Assembly: GCF_030123505.1 (NCBI RefSeq)
Contig: NZ_CP126115.1
Coordinates: 3,672,001-3,736,000, forward strand
Reading direction: 5' to 3'
Length of the DNA stretch: 64,000 bases
Origin: Neobacillus sp. YX16
GTDB taxonomy: Bacteria > Bacillota > Bacilli > Bacillales > Cytobacillaceae
Part shown: positions 36,581 to 45,336 of the stretch, one piece after another
Layout: every line of letters begins with the position of its first letter
How positions within the stretch are numbered: the first letter of the stretch is position 1
Made by a program: the position numbers and the translations under genes
Notes under the pieces: model-generated
The model's database searches: none
What the model saw: only the letters and a program-made list of their open reading frames with translations
Told to the model about the DNA's origin: nothing

Positions 36581-37546
36581 TCAATTTACAACAACGATTT
36601 TTCCGTTAGCTGCATTACTTTCCATTAATAAATGAGCTTTATGGATTTCATCAATCGTGAAAACCTGTGCAATAGGCACTTTAATTTTATGTTGTTCAAT
36701 ATGGTCGAATACTTCAACCAGTAAATTTTTATTAAAATTTATTCCGCTATCAAACTGAGTAATATACGTACCAGAAGGAATATCCATCATTGGCTCAAAG
36801 TTTTCCAACACCCATTCACCGCCCAGGATACCTGTCATACATAGGATTCCATGTTCTCCGAGTAATTTCAGCGAATGTTTAACTGTCAACGTGCCAACCA
36901 GTTCTAAGACTTTGTTCACGCCATTTGGAAAAAGTGAGAAAGTTTGTTCTGATAAACTTCCATCATCAAGTAACACAAAATCGGCACCATATTCTTTTAA
37001 AAATTCTAGCTTATTTGTGTTTCGGGTAGTCGTAATGACAGTGGCACCTACACTTTTAGCAAGTTGTAGCGCAGCCAGACCTACGGAGCTTGTGCCTCCG
37101 CGGATCAGAAGAGTTTCCCCTTCCGACAGCCGCATTGTATCAAAAAGGGAGGCAAATGCCGTGTAATACATTTCAGGAATGGCTGCTAACTTTACCCAAT
37201 CCATATCATTATTAATAGGATAAACCTGAGATGATGGGATTAGGGCAAACTCCGCATAACTCCCATCAAACTCGCGGCCAAGACCACCCATTAGTGATAC
37301 AACCCGTTGACCTATTTGAAAAGAACTATCTGATGGATTTACAATCTCTCCGGCGCATTCAATTCCAATAATTCGGGGGAGCTTTACAGACGGTGAATCC
37401 CCCTGTCTGGTAAAAATCTCCGACCGGTTGATACCAAAGGCTTTAATTCTCACCAGCACCCATCCCGGCTTCACTTTAGGGATGGGTACTTCTTGTATAA
37501 CTAATTCATCTGCTCTACAGGGTTTTTCCAATACAACTGCTTTCAT
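36581..37546 (-). CDS. Zinc-independent quinone oxidoreductase-like MDR protein
   Basis: About 321 residues, medium-chain dehydrogenase/reductase without zinc ligands (the structural-zinc Cys loop is missing). GIECAGEIV and the cofactor segment LLIRGGTSSVGLAALQLAK are typical of quinone oxidoreductase/zeta-crystallin-type enzymes. Start at the ATG at 37546, with GGGGGA upstream. It is 21 bp after the EgtU/OpuC-like gene, probably the third gene of that operon and thus under the MarR regulator. Oxidoreduction of quinones or enones is likely. Confidence 0.88.
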   Translation of the reverse strand: MKAVVLEKPCRADELVIQEVPIPKVKPGWVLVRIKAFGINRSEIFTRQGDSPSVKLPRIIGIECAGEIVNPSDSSFQIGQRVVSLMGGLGREFDGSYAEFALIPSSQVYPINNDMDWVKLAAIPEMYYTAFASLFDTMRLSEGETLLIRGGTSSVGLAALQLAKSVGATVITTTRNTNKLEFLKEYGADFVLLDDGSLSEQTFSLFPNGVNKVLELVGTLTVKHSLKLLGEHGILCMTGILGGEWVLENFEPMMDIPSGTYITQFDSGINFNKNLLVEVFDHIEQHKIKVPIAQVFTIDEIHKAHLLMESNAANGKIVVVN

Positions 37547-37567
37547 TCTCAAATATCCCCCTTTGAT

Positions 37568-39103
37568 CTAGTGATTTTCTTTTAACAGTTCTGATTTTAT
37601 TAAGAAATCTCTAGCAACCGATTCTGCGCTTTTCCTCTCGACACTAACCTCATAATTCATTCTCCGCATTTCATCATCTGTAATCTTACCTGAAAGTTTG
37701 TTTAATACAGGTACGATTTCCGGGTATTGATTAATCGTTTCCTCTCTTAATAAAGGTGAAGCTTGATATGGAGGGAAGAAATTTTTGTCATCTTCTAGGA
37801 CAACCAGATGATTTTTTTCAATATCACCTTCTGTTGAATAAACGGCAACAAGATTTAGCTTACCTGTATTTATGGCTTGAAACCTAACGGATGGGTCTAT
37901 CGTTGCAATGGAATCAAAATTTAATCCATATTCTTGTGACAAACCAGGATACCCATCTTTTCTATCCGCAAACTCAGGGTCAAATCCAGCTTTTACATGT
38001 TGCTGAACTTTCACGAGGTCGGAAATCTTTTTCAATTGATATTGTTCTGCAAAGTCTTTCCGGACAGCTAATGCATAGGTATTGTTGTACTCCATTGGGG
38101 CGAGCATTACCATATTGAATTCCCTAGCCATCCCTTCTTTTGCCTGTTTGAATACATCTTTTCTGATTGTACTTACTAAGTCTTCCTTCAATAAATCAGA
38201 AATGACAGTTCCTGAAAATTCAGGGTAAATATCAATTTCCTCCGATTTTAATGCATTGAAAACAAATGATGTAGAGCCTAAACCTGGCTTTAACTCTACG
38301 AGTATGTCTGTATTTTCTTCTATCATCAATTTATACATATAGTCTAGAATTTCCGGCTCTGTACCGAACTTACCAGAGATAATAATCGTCTTTTGCTCTT
38401 TTTGGAGAAGAGTCGGACCCACCATCGAACCAATGATTAGGATGGTAATCAATGCAAAGGCACCAGTGGCGACTATCATCTTTTTGAAAGAAATCCCTTC
38501 AAGTTTTCGCAGCAAAAGATCAAAAATAATAGCTAAAAGCGCTGATGGCACTGCTCCCAAGATTAAAAGAGAATAATCATTCCGGTCAATTCCTAGCAAA
38601 ATGATATCGCCTAATCCACCTGCCCCAATCAGTGCTGCAATTGTTGCAGTACCGATAATGAGAATAGTAGCGGTTCGAACACCAGCCATAATGACAGGCA
38701 TTGCTAATGGAAGCTCGACTTTAAGCAGTCTTTTCCTCCCGTTCATCCCCATCGCACTTGCAGCTTCCAATAAAGACGGATCTATTTCTTTAATACCAGT
38801 ATAAGTATTGCGTAACAAGGGAAGCAGTGCATAAGCGACGAGCGCAATAATAGCAGGGATGTTCCCTATTCCAAATAGTGGAATTAATAGACCAAGTAAT
38901 GCTAAAGAAGGAATGGTTTGTAAAACCCCTGTAAAGCCTATGATATATTCGGCTATCCGTTGCTTACGAGTTAAATATATACCTAATGGTATTGCAATAA
39001 TTAAGGAGAAAAAAAGCGCGATTAATGATATTTCTATATGTTCCAAAAGTGCGTTTAGAAGTTGAGACTTTCTGGCAGATAATACACTTAACAGGTTACT
39101 CAT
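37568..39103 (-). CDS. OpuC/EgtU-type ABC transporter: permease fused to substrate-binding protein
   Basis: 511 residues in two parts. Residues 1-210 are a permease with about six membrane segments (EISLIALFFSLIIAIPLG, the EAA-like loop SAMGMNGRKRLLKVELP). After one more membrane segment, residues 240-510 form an OpuAC-type binding domain anchored on the outside (GKFGTEPEILDYMYKL, LGSTSFVFNALKSEEIDIYPEF). This fusion is found in glycine betaine/choline/carnitine importers, bile exclusion BilEB and the ergothioneine importer EgtU. It overlaps the ATPase by 8 bp. The ligand may be a quaternary amine or ergothioneine; which one cannot be told here. Confidence 0.9.
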   Translation of the reverse strand: MSNLLSVLSARKSQLLNALLEHIEISLIALFFSLIIAIPLGIYLTRKQRIAEYIIGFTGVLQTIPSLALLGLLIPLFGIGNIPAIIALVAYALLPLLRNTYTGIKEIDPSLLEAASAMGMNGRKRLLKVELPLAMPVIMAGVRTATILIIGTATIAALIGAGGLGDIILLGIDRNDYSLLILGAVPSALLAIIFDLLLRKLEGISFKKMIVATGAFALITILIIGSMVGPTLLQKEQKTIIISGKFGTEPEILDYMYKLMIEENTDILVELKPGLGSTSFVFNALKSEEIDIYPEFSGTVISDLLKEDLVSTIRKDVFKQAKEGMAREFNMVMLAPMEYNNTYALAVRKDFAEQYQLKKISDLVKVQQHVKAGFDPEFADRKDGYPGLSQEYGLNFDSIATIDPSVRFQAINTGKLNLVAVYSTEGDIEKNHLVVLEDDKNFFPPYQASPLLREETINQYPEIVPVLNKLSGKITDDEMRRMNYEVSVERKSAESVARDFLIKSELLKENH

Positions 39104-40052
39104 GAATATGACCTCCTTCTCTCAAATATTCAGACATGACCTTAAGTGCGTTTTGCCGATAGATAATCCCTACTGGTTTTCCATTTTCCTCTACAGAAAT
39201 TTGTTCGAACGATGCTAGATGTTCTAATAACTCATCTACTGGAGTTGATAAGGAAATGGTTTTAGTATCAGATAAAAACCCTTCTCCTGCTGGAACAGGT
39301 GTAATAAGTTTATTCAAATTAATCGATAATTTCCGTCTGCCAACAAATTCACGTACAAAATCATTCGCAGGGTTCATTAAGAATTCGTTTGGAGTTCCAA
39401 TTTGGACGATTTCTCCATCTTTCATCAGACAAATACGGTCTCCTAGCTTTAAAGCTTCTTGCATATCATGTGTGACAAAAACAATGGTCTTTTTAAGATT
39501 ACGCTGAATTTCAAGCATATCATCCTGCAATTTCTCCCGGCTAAATGGATCAAGTGCACTAAACGGTTCGTCCATCAAGATGATTTCCGGGTCACCAGCT
39601 AAAGCTCTTATTACACCTATTCGTTGCTGTTGTCCGCCAGAAAGTTCACTTGGTTTTCGATTTCTATATTCTTTTGGATCAAGACCTACCATTTTTAGCA
39701 ATTCATCAACACGAGCAGTAATCTGTTCTTTGTCCCAATTTTTTAGTTCCGGTACAACTGCAATATTTTCAGCAATTGTCATATGTGGAAAAAGCGCAAT
39801 TTGTTGAAGAACATAGCCAATATTCCAACGAAGTTCATTGATATCATAGTCGCTTATTTTCTTCCCATTAATCCAAACCCAGCCTTTTGATAACTCGATG
39901 AGGCGATTAATCATTTTTAATGTGGTTGTCTTACCAGAACCACTAGGTCCGATTAAAACAAAAAATTCGCCTTTCTTTATTTCAAAATCTAAAGACTTTA
40001 CGGCAAAGGTTCCACTAGGGAATTGTTTTGATACTTGTTCAAATCGAATCAT
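39096..40052 (-). CDS. OpuCA/EgtV-like ABC transporter ATP-binding protein
   Basis: 318 residues. Walker A GPSGSGKTTTLKMINRL, signature LSGGQQQRIG, Walker B IILMDEPFSALDP and H-loop FVTHDMQEALKL are intact. The C-terminal part is a single or truncated CBS-like region (TPVDELLEHLASFEQISVEENGKPVGIIYR), shorter than in two-CBS OpuAA/OpuCA. AAAGAGGAGAGG precedes the ATG. It is the first gene of the operon, with the promoter and MarR operator at 40109-40137. Confidence 0.93.
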   Translation of the reverse strand: MIRFEQVSKQFPSGTFAVKSLDFEIKKGEFFVLIGPSGSGKTTTLKMINRLIELSKGWVWINGKKISDYDINELRWNIGYVLQQIALFPHMTIAENIAVVPELKNWDKEQITARVDELLKMVGLDPKEYRNRKPSELSGGQQQRIGVIRALAGDPEIILMDEPFSALDPFSREKLQDDMLEIQRNLKKTIVFVTHDMQEALKLGDRICLMKDGEIVQIGTPNEFLMNPANDFVREFVGRRKLSINLNKLITPVPAGEGFLSDTKTISLSTPVDELLEHLASFEQISVEENGKPVGIIYRQNALKVMSEYLREGGHIHE

Positions 40053-40108
40053 GTTACCTCTCCTCTTTTAGCATTTGTTTACCCTAAGATTCCTTTGTAA
40101 AAACTCCA

Positions 40109-40137
40109 ATTACATAGATGTCTATATATTATTTCAA
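40109..40137 (-). promoter_or_regulatory. Promoter of the transporter operon with MarR operator in the spacer
   Basis: On the minus strand TTGAAA (40132-40137), 17-bp spacer, TGTAAT (40109-40114). The spacer carries the operator CATAGATGTCTATA (40113-40126), nearly the same palindrome as in the marR promoter. A bound MarR would exclude RNA polymerase. Confidence 0.75.
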
Positions 40138-40143
40138 AATAAT

Positions 40144-40566
40144 TTAAAATCTTTTTAGGATTTTTTCCAACAACTGTTCCACCTGTTCTTTTTCATTGTT
40201 TGTTAAACCGCCATAAATGACAGTGTTTATTTTTTCTGAGATCTCACGAAATAATGGTTCGAGCTGGGTTCCCTTTTCCGTAAGATTGATTAAAGTTATT
40301 CTGCTGTCCTCCTTACTCTTTATTCTCTCTACAAACCCTAGTTTCTGTAACTTATCAATTAATACTGTTACTGTCGGTTGAGTACGATGAATTTTTTCAA
40401 CTAGTTCTTTCACGGATAATCCATTTTGTGAGTAAAGACAGACTAAAATATCCCCATGAGATGGGGCGATACCATTCACACCGTGTTTGTTAAGCTCCGA
40501 CAAAATCAAATTATTTACTGCGTCTCTAATTTTTCCAACTTTTGATGCTGTGTCATATTTTATCAT
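40144..40566 (-). CDS. MarR-family regulator, predicted leaderless
   Basis: 140 residues from the ATG at 40566, winged-helix MarR fold: NGLSVKELVEKIHRTQPTVTVL as recognition helix region, then DKLQKLGFVERIKSKEDSRI as wing. No ribosome binding site precedes any candidate start. The perfect -10 box TATAAT (40574-40579) puts the transcription start on, or one base before, the A of the ATG at 40566, so translation would be leaderless; upstream frames (from 40575 or 40602) overlap the promoter itself and are rejected. It probably represses itself and the transporter operon. Confidence 0.85.
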   Translation of the reverse strand: MIKYDTASKVGKIRDAVNNLILSELNKHGVNGIAPSHGDILVCLYSQNGLSVKELVEKIHRTQPTVTVLIDKLQKLGFVERIKSKEDSRITLINLTEKGTQLEPLFREISEKINTVIYGGLTNNEKEQVEQLLEKILKRF

Positions 40567-40573
40567 GTTTTTC

Positions 40574-40602
40574 ATTATACATAGATGTCTATGCATTTTC
40601 AA
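40574..40602 (-). promoter_or_regulatory. marR promoter with operator filling the spacer
   Basis: On the minus strand TTGAAA (40597-40602), 17-bp spacer, TATAAT (40574-40579). The spacer holds the perfect palindrome CATAGATGTCTATG (40580-40593), arms of 6 bp and a 2-bp centre. This is a textbook layout for autorepression. Confidence 0.85.
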
Positions 40603-40988
40603 GTGAATAAATTAACTTTTTGTTCCTATAGAAATATAAAAAATGAGTTAAACAAAAAAGTGTCAATTCCATGTAGTTTTTCCTACAAAGAGTTTTTGAC
40701 ACCTGTTTTTATATTGATCAACATTCATTATCAGGATCTTTTTTAGTTGCTTTAAAAAGGTATGTCACCCATTCGTTACGTAGATTCTTTTGCTTCAAGA
40801 AAAATTAGATGGGTAAATGAGGCGTACCTGCAAACCAAGTGGTTGGCAATAATCCTTGTGAATTGGATGGTTCGTTACTTGAAAAATTACCTTATGATAT
40901 TTGTGGATAATCTAAATGTAAAAGATTGAAACGAGAACCTACAGGTAAATTAGTAACCAGAGATTATGGCAAAAGGAGTCGATAAGAT
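40603..40988. other. Intergenic stretch upstream of yfmQ
   Basis: About 385 bp. It holds a weak hairpin at 40660-40702 and otherwise no recognised element. The promoter of the following gene should lie in its 3' part. No ORF with a ribosome binding site was found. Confidence 0.45.
40660..40710. terminator. Weak hairpin, possible terminator
   Basis: GTGTCAA (40660-40666) / TTGACAC (40696-40702) encloses a smaller TGTAG/CTACA hairpin; a T-run follows at 40706-40710. There is no plus-strand gene just upstream, so its role is unclear. Confidence 0.35.
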
Positions 40989-41444
40989 ATGACATGGACT
41001 ATTGCACTTTCGGTAGTGCTTGGAATTATTATTAAAATGGTAATGAGTCCTCCAAGTGCAGTTGTGGAATGGATTTTTAGTAAATTTGCACTTCATCCAA
41101 AACTTAATTCAAAAGATGTTACTGTAACTTATATTGGAAAGCACTTAGAAGAGGTAGAAAAAAATCGTTTGATTGACTATTTTAATGAAGCAACTTTTTT
41201 AAAACAATTTGATATCTTTCCAGGCAAAGAAAAATTATTTTTACATCCAGAGACAAACGTTACTCCATTTGTTATTAACGTAAAAAGAGGAAAAAAAGAT
41301 AGTAAGATCTTGGTTTATTGTTTTGCAGATTACGTTTATGTAGTCAAGCAATACAATAAGAAAGTTGTAGCCTATAATCTTAGGTCTGATAATCTACAAA
41401 AATTCACTTTATCTGCCAAGGTAATGACTAAAGATGTTATATAA
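40989..41444 (+). CDS. yfmQ: YfmQ family protein
   Basis: 151 residues: one N-terminal membrane segment (WTIALSVVLGIIIKMVMS), then a soluble domain. LHPKLNSKDVTVTYIGK, LIDYFNEATFLKQFDIFPG and LHPETNVTPFVIN match what I recall of B. subtilis YfmQ. Function is unknown. AAAGGAG precedes the ATG. A strong terminator follows at 41581. The gene stands alone. Confidence 0.82.
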   Translation: MTWTIALSVVLGIIIKMVMSPPSAVVEWIFSKFALHPKLNSKDVTVTYIGKHLEEVEKNRLIDYFNEATFLKQFDIFPGKEKLFLHPETNVTPFVINVKRGKKDSKILVYCFADYVYVVKQYNKKVVAYNLRSDNLQKFTLSAKVMTKDVI

Positions 41445-41580
41445 GACAAGCATGATATGGGTACGGAAAAAATCTATTAATCGTTTTACCCATTTGTATT
41501 TCCATGTTTATGTTTCACCTTATATGGGCTTTAACTGAATTATCAAAGTCTGCAAGATGGCAATAGGAAAGAATAATTGA

Positions 41581-41610
41581 AAAAACGCAAGAGCTTATGC
41601 TTGCGTTTTT
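41581..41610. terminator. Terminator between yfmQ and the HemD-like gene
   Basis: AAAAACGCAAG (41581-41591) / CTTGCGTTTTT (41600-41610), perfect 11-bp stem, 8-base loop. It works for both convergent genes. Confidence 0.92.
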
Positions 41611-41670
41611 GTAGTTTTTAATTTTGTTGTACAATAAATCTAGACAGTGATATATAAAGAACCTCAATTC

Positions 41671-42480
41671 CTAATGACTACGATAGTATCGGGATAGCTC
41701 CATAACCATCGCACCCATTCTTTCATGTTCAGGGACTAGCATTTTCTCAACTCCCTCTTCTCTTAAAGCCTCCGCAGTAACTTTTCCGACTGCAACCGCG
41801 AGTATATGCCTATTAATAGATTTTAAAAGGCTGTCTACACATCCCTTCTCCCTTGCAAAATTAAAAAGAGAACGGACTTGAATGGCAGTAGTAAAACAAA
41901 TTGCATCCACCTTTTCTTGCAACAACTCTTCACATAATGTTGCAACGGTTTCTGTTTCTGGTGGAATGTGCTGGTATGGGAGAATCAATGTTACATCTGC
42001 ACCTTTTTCTTCAAGGAATTTAATTAAGGACGGCGCTTTTTCACCATGAAGCTGAACCATTACTGTTTTTCCAGTAAAATCAAATCTCTCCAAGGATCTA
42101 ATTAAACTTCTAGTTGTACCATCTTCATCTTGGGCTTCCGGATTAATTCCAAGTTTTTTTAAAGTCGAAAGTGTCTTATATCCTCGCGAAGCAATCTTGG
42201 CTTGTTTGATTATGTTTATAAACTGCTGTTTAATCCCCTGCTTCTCTGCTATATCCAACAACGTTTCCATACCGATCCCCGTAGTGAAAACAGCCCAATC
42301 TGTACCCTCTTTTACGATTTTATTCAGATTCGGTCCGACCTCTTTTTCCGCCAAAAATACAGTTCCTTGAAGCGGCCGGACAATTGGAATTCCACCCTGT
42401 TTTTCAATAAGTAAACTCATCTCATCCGTTTTCCGGGAAGCACCTATAGCTACCCGTTTCCCCATCAATCCTTTTGACAT
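41671..42480 (-). CDS. Uroporphyrinogen-III synthase-like protein (HemD family)
   Basis: 269 residues with a two-domain HemD fold: GKRVAIGASRKTDEMSLLIEK, TDWAVFTTGIGMETLL, and in the second domain VDAICFTTAIQVRSLF and ILAVAVGKVTAEALREEGV. It is not in a hem operon, so it is likely the accessory HemD-like protein that many Bacillus carry in addition to the hemAXCDBL copy. It might act on another tetrapyrrole. The start is the ATG at 42480; 380 bp of empty sequence lie upstream, before the LysR remnant. Confidence 0.88.
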   Translation of the reverse strand: MSKGLMGKRVAIGASRKTDEMSLLIEKQGGIPIVRPLQGTVFLAEKEVGPNLNKIVKEGTDWAVFTTGIGMETLLDIAEKQGIKQQFINIIKQAKIASRGYKTLSTLKKLGINPEAQDEDGTTRSLIRSLERFDFTGKTVMVQLHGEKAPSLIKFLEEKGADVTLILPYQHIPPETETVATLCEELLQEKVDAICFTTAIQVRSLFNFAREKGCVDSLLKSINRHILAVAVGKVTAEALREEGVEKMLVPEHERMGAMVMELSRYYRSH

Positions 42481-42859
42481 TCAGCTGCCCTCTTTCTATA
42501 TATAATGGTTAACTAACTAATTACCGTTTCTAAATGCTTTAGGTTGGACTCAGATTTGCTAAGAATTAAGCTTCTCTGTCACCTCAATTCAATATGTAAA
42601 AAAACCCAATTCCTTTATAAAGATAACGGTTTAATATCGGACGATATTTTGTCATTTCATCCAAATTGTACTTTCCTGCTTTTCTTTGTTTACTAACAAT
42701 TTAAAAACATCCGGTCTTGAGTTGGTTTTAATTTGCGATGTTTTCCTAAAAGAGAGCCATCAGACAGAAGTGTTTATTGAATATCAAGGCTTACTCACTT
42801 TAATACTATATCATTGATACAATACATGCATTAAACGCATGACTTGGAGTGGTAATAAA
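42481..42859. other. Intergenic stretch upstream of the HemD-like gene
   Basis: About 380 bp, AT-rich, containing the HemD-like promoter and the leader of the LysR remnant. Nothing else recognisable. Confidence 0.45.
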
Positions 42860-42983
42860 ATGGAGACGCGACAAATTCAATATTTTCTGGAAGTAGCAAA
42901 AAGAGAGCATGTAACAGAGGCAGCAAATGCGCTGCCTATTGCCCAATCTGCCATTAGCTGAAAGATTGAATGAGTTTAAAAAG
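42860..42983 (+). pseudogene. Internally deleted remnant of the LysR gene
   Basis: The first 33 codons (METRQIQYF to IAQSAIS) match the LysR gene at 34275, with a few changes including His to Pro in the HTH, then the reading hits TGA. The next 25 bases (42959-42983) are identical to 35159-35183, the end of the intact gene. About 785 bp of the gene are missing between. The leader before the ATG is also shared (ATTAAACGCATGA). Confidence 0.85.
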
Positions 42984-43070
42984 CAGAAAAACCATCATGC
43001 ACCCGCAGAGCCATACGTTGTAATCTGGAAAGCTATCCGACTACATTTGAACAGAACGATAGAGAATAAA

Positions 43071-43122
43071 AAGACACATTAATTAGCTCTGGATATAAAA
43101 TCCACAGAATTTAATGTGTCTT
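43071..43122 (-). repeat. Terminator-like hairpin repeat, copy A
   Basis: GACACATTAA (43073-43082) / TTAATGTGTC (43111-43120) encloses TGGAT/ATCCA. Its outer arms (GAACAGAA, TTCTGTTC) lengthen the hairpin. On the minus strand it lies just downstream of the nucleoside hydrolase stop and ends in a T-run, so it can terminate that gene. Related copies lie at 56070 and 61644. Confidence 0.75.
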
Positions 43123-43145
43123 CTGTTCTCTCCATAAATTAGTAG

Positions 43146-44057
43146 CTAAAAAAGTCGGCCTAGAAAATGGTTTAAAAAAATGTCTGCTTCTACTTGAGTA
43201 CAGACTTGAATTTTGTGTTCACCTTCAGAGTGCGCTACGGTTCTCCCGTACTCTTCCCCTTCTATGACAACCTTAACATTCCATTTTTCCATCTTAACGA
43301 AACCAGGGTCAATTACAACACCAACAGCAAGAGGGTCGTGTAGGGCACAGCCACCAATACCTGGGTGGAATTTTTCATATGATTGCATATAAAAACTGGT
43401 CATATCTGCAAAAAAATGGGACGCATCCGTACCCAAGGCTCGCCAATCAGCCAATCTTGCATTTGGTAATAGTGTCTGCATAGTAACATCAAGACCTACA
43501 ACAGTTACTGGTAACCCAGATGAAAACACACTATCTGCTGCTTCAGGGTCGGATATTATATTTGCTTCGCTATATGGAGTGACATTACCCTTTACAAAAA
43601 CAGCACCACCCATGATAACTACCTCTTTTACAAGAGAGACTATTTCTGGTTCCTTTTGAACTGCGAGCGCCAGATTCGTAAGTGGCCCGACCGCAATAAT
43701 CGTGATCTCGTGTGGACGCTTTTTCACTTCGCTAATGATATATTCCACAGCACCTTCAGATTCTGCTTCCCTGACCGGAGCTTTTTCGAATTTGTTACCT
43801 AGTCCATCTTCACCATGAACATGTGTAGGAAATTTTTTTCTAGCTCGTTTTAGAGGTTTATCTGCCCCTGAATATACAGGGACGGTTTTTCCTAGCTGTT
43901 CTAAGACTACTAATGTATTACGAGTTGTATTTTCAATAGAGCTGTTCCCAAAGCATGTTGTAAGACCGATGATTTCTAACTCCGGAGAATTTAATGCATA
44001 GGCAATAGCCAAAGCATCATCTATACCCGTATCCACGTCCAATATAACTGGCTTCAT
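43146..44057 (-). CDS. Inosine-uridine nucleoside hydrolase family protein
   Basis: 303 residues. The calcium-binding motif DVDTGIDDALA is at the N-terminus, GVHGEDGL-like and GPLTNLALA follow, and a His in CALHDPLAVG near residue 240 fits the catalytic His. It splits nucleosides into ribose and base. It overlaps the ribokinase stop by one base (TAATG), so the two are coupled: the hydrolase releases ribose, the kinase phosphorylates it. Confidence 0.93.
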   Translation of the reverse strand: MKPVILDVDTGIDDALAIAYALNSPELEIIGLTTCFGNSSIENTTRNTLVVLEQLGKTVPVYSGADKPLKRARKKFPTHVHGEDGLGNKFEKAPVREAESEGAVEYIISEVKKRPHEITIIAVGPLTNLALAVQKEPEIVSLVKEVVIMGGAVFVKGNVTPYSEANIISDPEAADSVFSSGLPVTVVGLDVTMQTLLPNARLADWRALGTDASHFFADMTSFYMQSYEKFHPGIGGCALHDPLAVGVVIDPGFVKMEKWNVKVVIEGEEYGRTVAHSEGEHKIQVCTQVEADIFLNHFLGRLF

Positions 44058-44977
44058 TATAACTCACTCCATTTAAGATGATTTATGTACTTGTAAAATT
44101 CTTCGACTTCCTTTTTGGTTGGCATTCCAGTTTGTGCCCCTAGCTTCGTAACGGAGATTGCCCCAACAACATTGGCAAACCGACATGCCTCTTCGATCTC
44201 AAGCCCCTCACATAAAGCAGTCGCCAATGCACCGTTAAATGAATCACCTGCACCTGTTGTATCCACAGCCTCAACCTGGATGCTTGGAATTTCTATTTTT
44301 TCACCATTTTTATAAATCAAAACTCCCTTGGATCCTTTTGTTACAATACACTTTTCCTTTAATTTTTCTAATTCTTGATCTGTCCCATCTATGGAAGCAA
44401 ACAGCAATGCCTGTTCATGTTCATTCGGTGTCACAAAGTCCACCATCTCTAGTAAATCCTTCGGAAGTTTTTGAATAGGTGCCGGATTTAATATCGTTCG
44501 AATCCCATGCTTTTTCGCAAGTTCTACGGCTCTATTGACACTTTCAAGGGGAATCTCTAATTGTACTAAAAGAATATTGCTATTTATGATTTTATCTTCA
44601 TGTCTTCCGATTACCTCCGGAGTTATATGGTTATTTGCTCCGGGAACGACAATAATACTGTTGTCACCTTCCCATAAAATAATAGATGCAATTCCAGTAG
44701 AGTTATCCTCAACTTTCAGGATACTTTCTGTGTTTATTCCTTCATTTGTTAAATGTTCCACTAGTGTTTTACCAAAAGAATCGTTCCCCACAGCGCCAAT
44801 CATCGTTACATCAGTACCAAGCCGTGCTGCGGCCACAGCTTGATTAGCACCCTTTCCACCCGGTATGGTATGAAAGGAATGACCTAACACAGTTTCTCCA
44901 ACCTTAGGTATTTGAGTTGTACTAGTGACTAAATCCATGTTAATACTTCCAATTATGGTTATTTTCCTTCCAGTCAT
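44057..44977 (-). CDS. rbsK: Ribokinase
   Basis: 306 residues of the PfkB family. GSINMDLV, the GGKGANQAVAAARLG motif, and the anion-hole/catalytic DTTGAGDSFNGAL with its base Asp are intact. Start at the ATG at 44977, with AAAAGGG upstream; the frame extends to 45010 without a site. It phosphorylates ribose to ribose-5-phosphate with ATP. Linked to the nucleoside hydrolase rather than to a ribose ABC importer, so it probably serves nucleoside salvage. Confidence 0.9.
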   Translation of the reverse strand: MTGRKITIIGSINMDLVTSTTQIPKVGETVLGHSFHTIPGGKGANQAVAAARLGTDVTMIGAVGNDSFGKTLVEHLTNEGINTESILKVEDNSTGIASIILWEGDNSIIVVPGANNHITPEVIGRHEDKIINSNILLVQLEIPLESVNRAVELAKKHGIRTILNPAPIQKLPKDLLEMVDFVTPNEHEQALLFASIDGTDQELEKLKEKCIVTKGSKGVLIYKNGEKIEIPSIQVEAVDTTGAGDSFNGALATALCEGLEIEEACRFANVVGAISVTKLGAQTGMPTKKEVEEFYKYINHLKWSEL

Positions 44978-45042
44978 ATCCCCATCATCCCTTTTCTTTT
45001 TTTGGAACATACTACTAAATTTGCCTAAACATGACTAATTAT

Positions 45043-45055
45043 GTCATTAAATGAC
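45043..45055. promoter_or_regulatory. Palindrome upstream of ribokinase
   Basis: GTCATTAAATGAC, perfect 6-bp arms around one base, 66 bp upstream of the ribokinase start. A regulator binding site is possible; no regulator gene is adjacent. Confidence 0.4.
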
Positions 45056-45280
45056 TTATTTTCCATATCAGTTGTTTACTTAATTTTACCTATTATATTT
45101 GATTCTTTTAATGTTCCGATAATACTATAGGTAACACCACCGATGATTAGTTCTTTTCCGACTCTCTAATGAGTCTATTTTTTATTTTAACTTATATGTT
45201 CAATATATTAATTTATTTAATATTAAAATTAACTTATTGAATAAAAATATAAATTTATATAAATAATTTTAAAAAATAAT

Positions 45281-45308
45281 TTGAAAATTTAAAGAAATAG
45301 TGTATGAT
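45281..45308 (+). promoter_or_regulatory. Sigma-A promoter of the DUF2089 operon
   Basis: TTGAAA (45281-45286), 16-bp spacer, TATGAT (45303-45308), in very AT-rich sequence; the gene starts 29 bp further on after GAAAGGGG. Confidence 0.6.
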
Positions 45309-45336
45309 ATGAATAAATAAAAGAAAGGGGAACAGA

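Larger units (their letters stand above)
44978..45336. other. Divergent intergenic stretch
   Basis: About 359 bp between the ribokinase and DUF2089 operons. It holds the palindrome GTCATT-A-AATGAC (45043-45055), a candidate operator for the ribokinase unit, a short hairpin GACTC/GAGTC near 45160-45175, and the promoter at 45281-45308. Confidence 0.5.

Noticed and set aside
40780..40980. Possible gene remnant upstream of yfmQ
   Set aside because: No frame with similarity or a start signal could be followed; treated as plain intergenic sequence.
41671..42480. HemD-like gene as evidence for a haem operon
   Set aside because: No other hem gene lies nearby and the neighbours are unrelated, so no operon is claimed.
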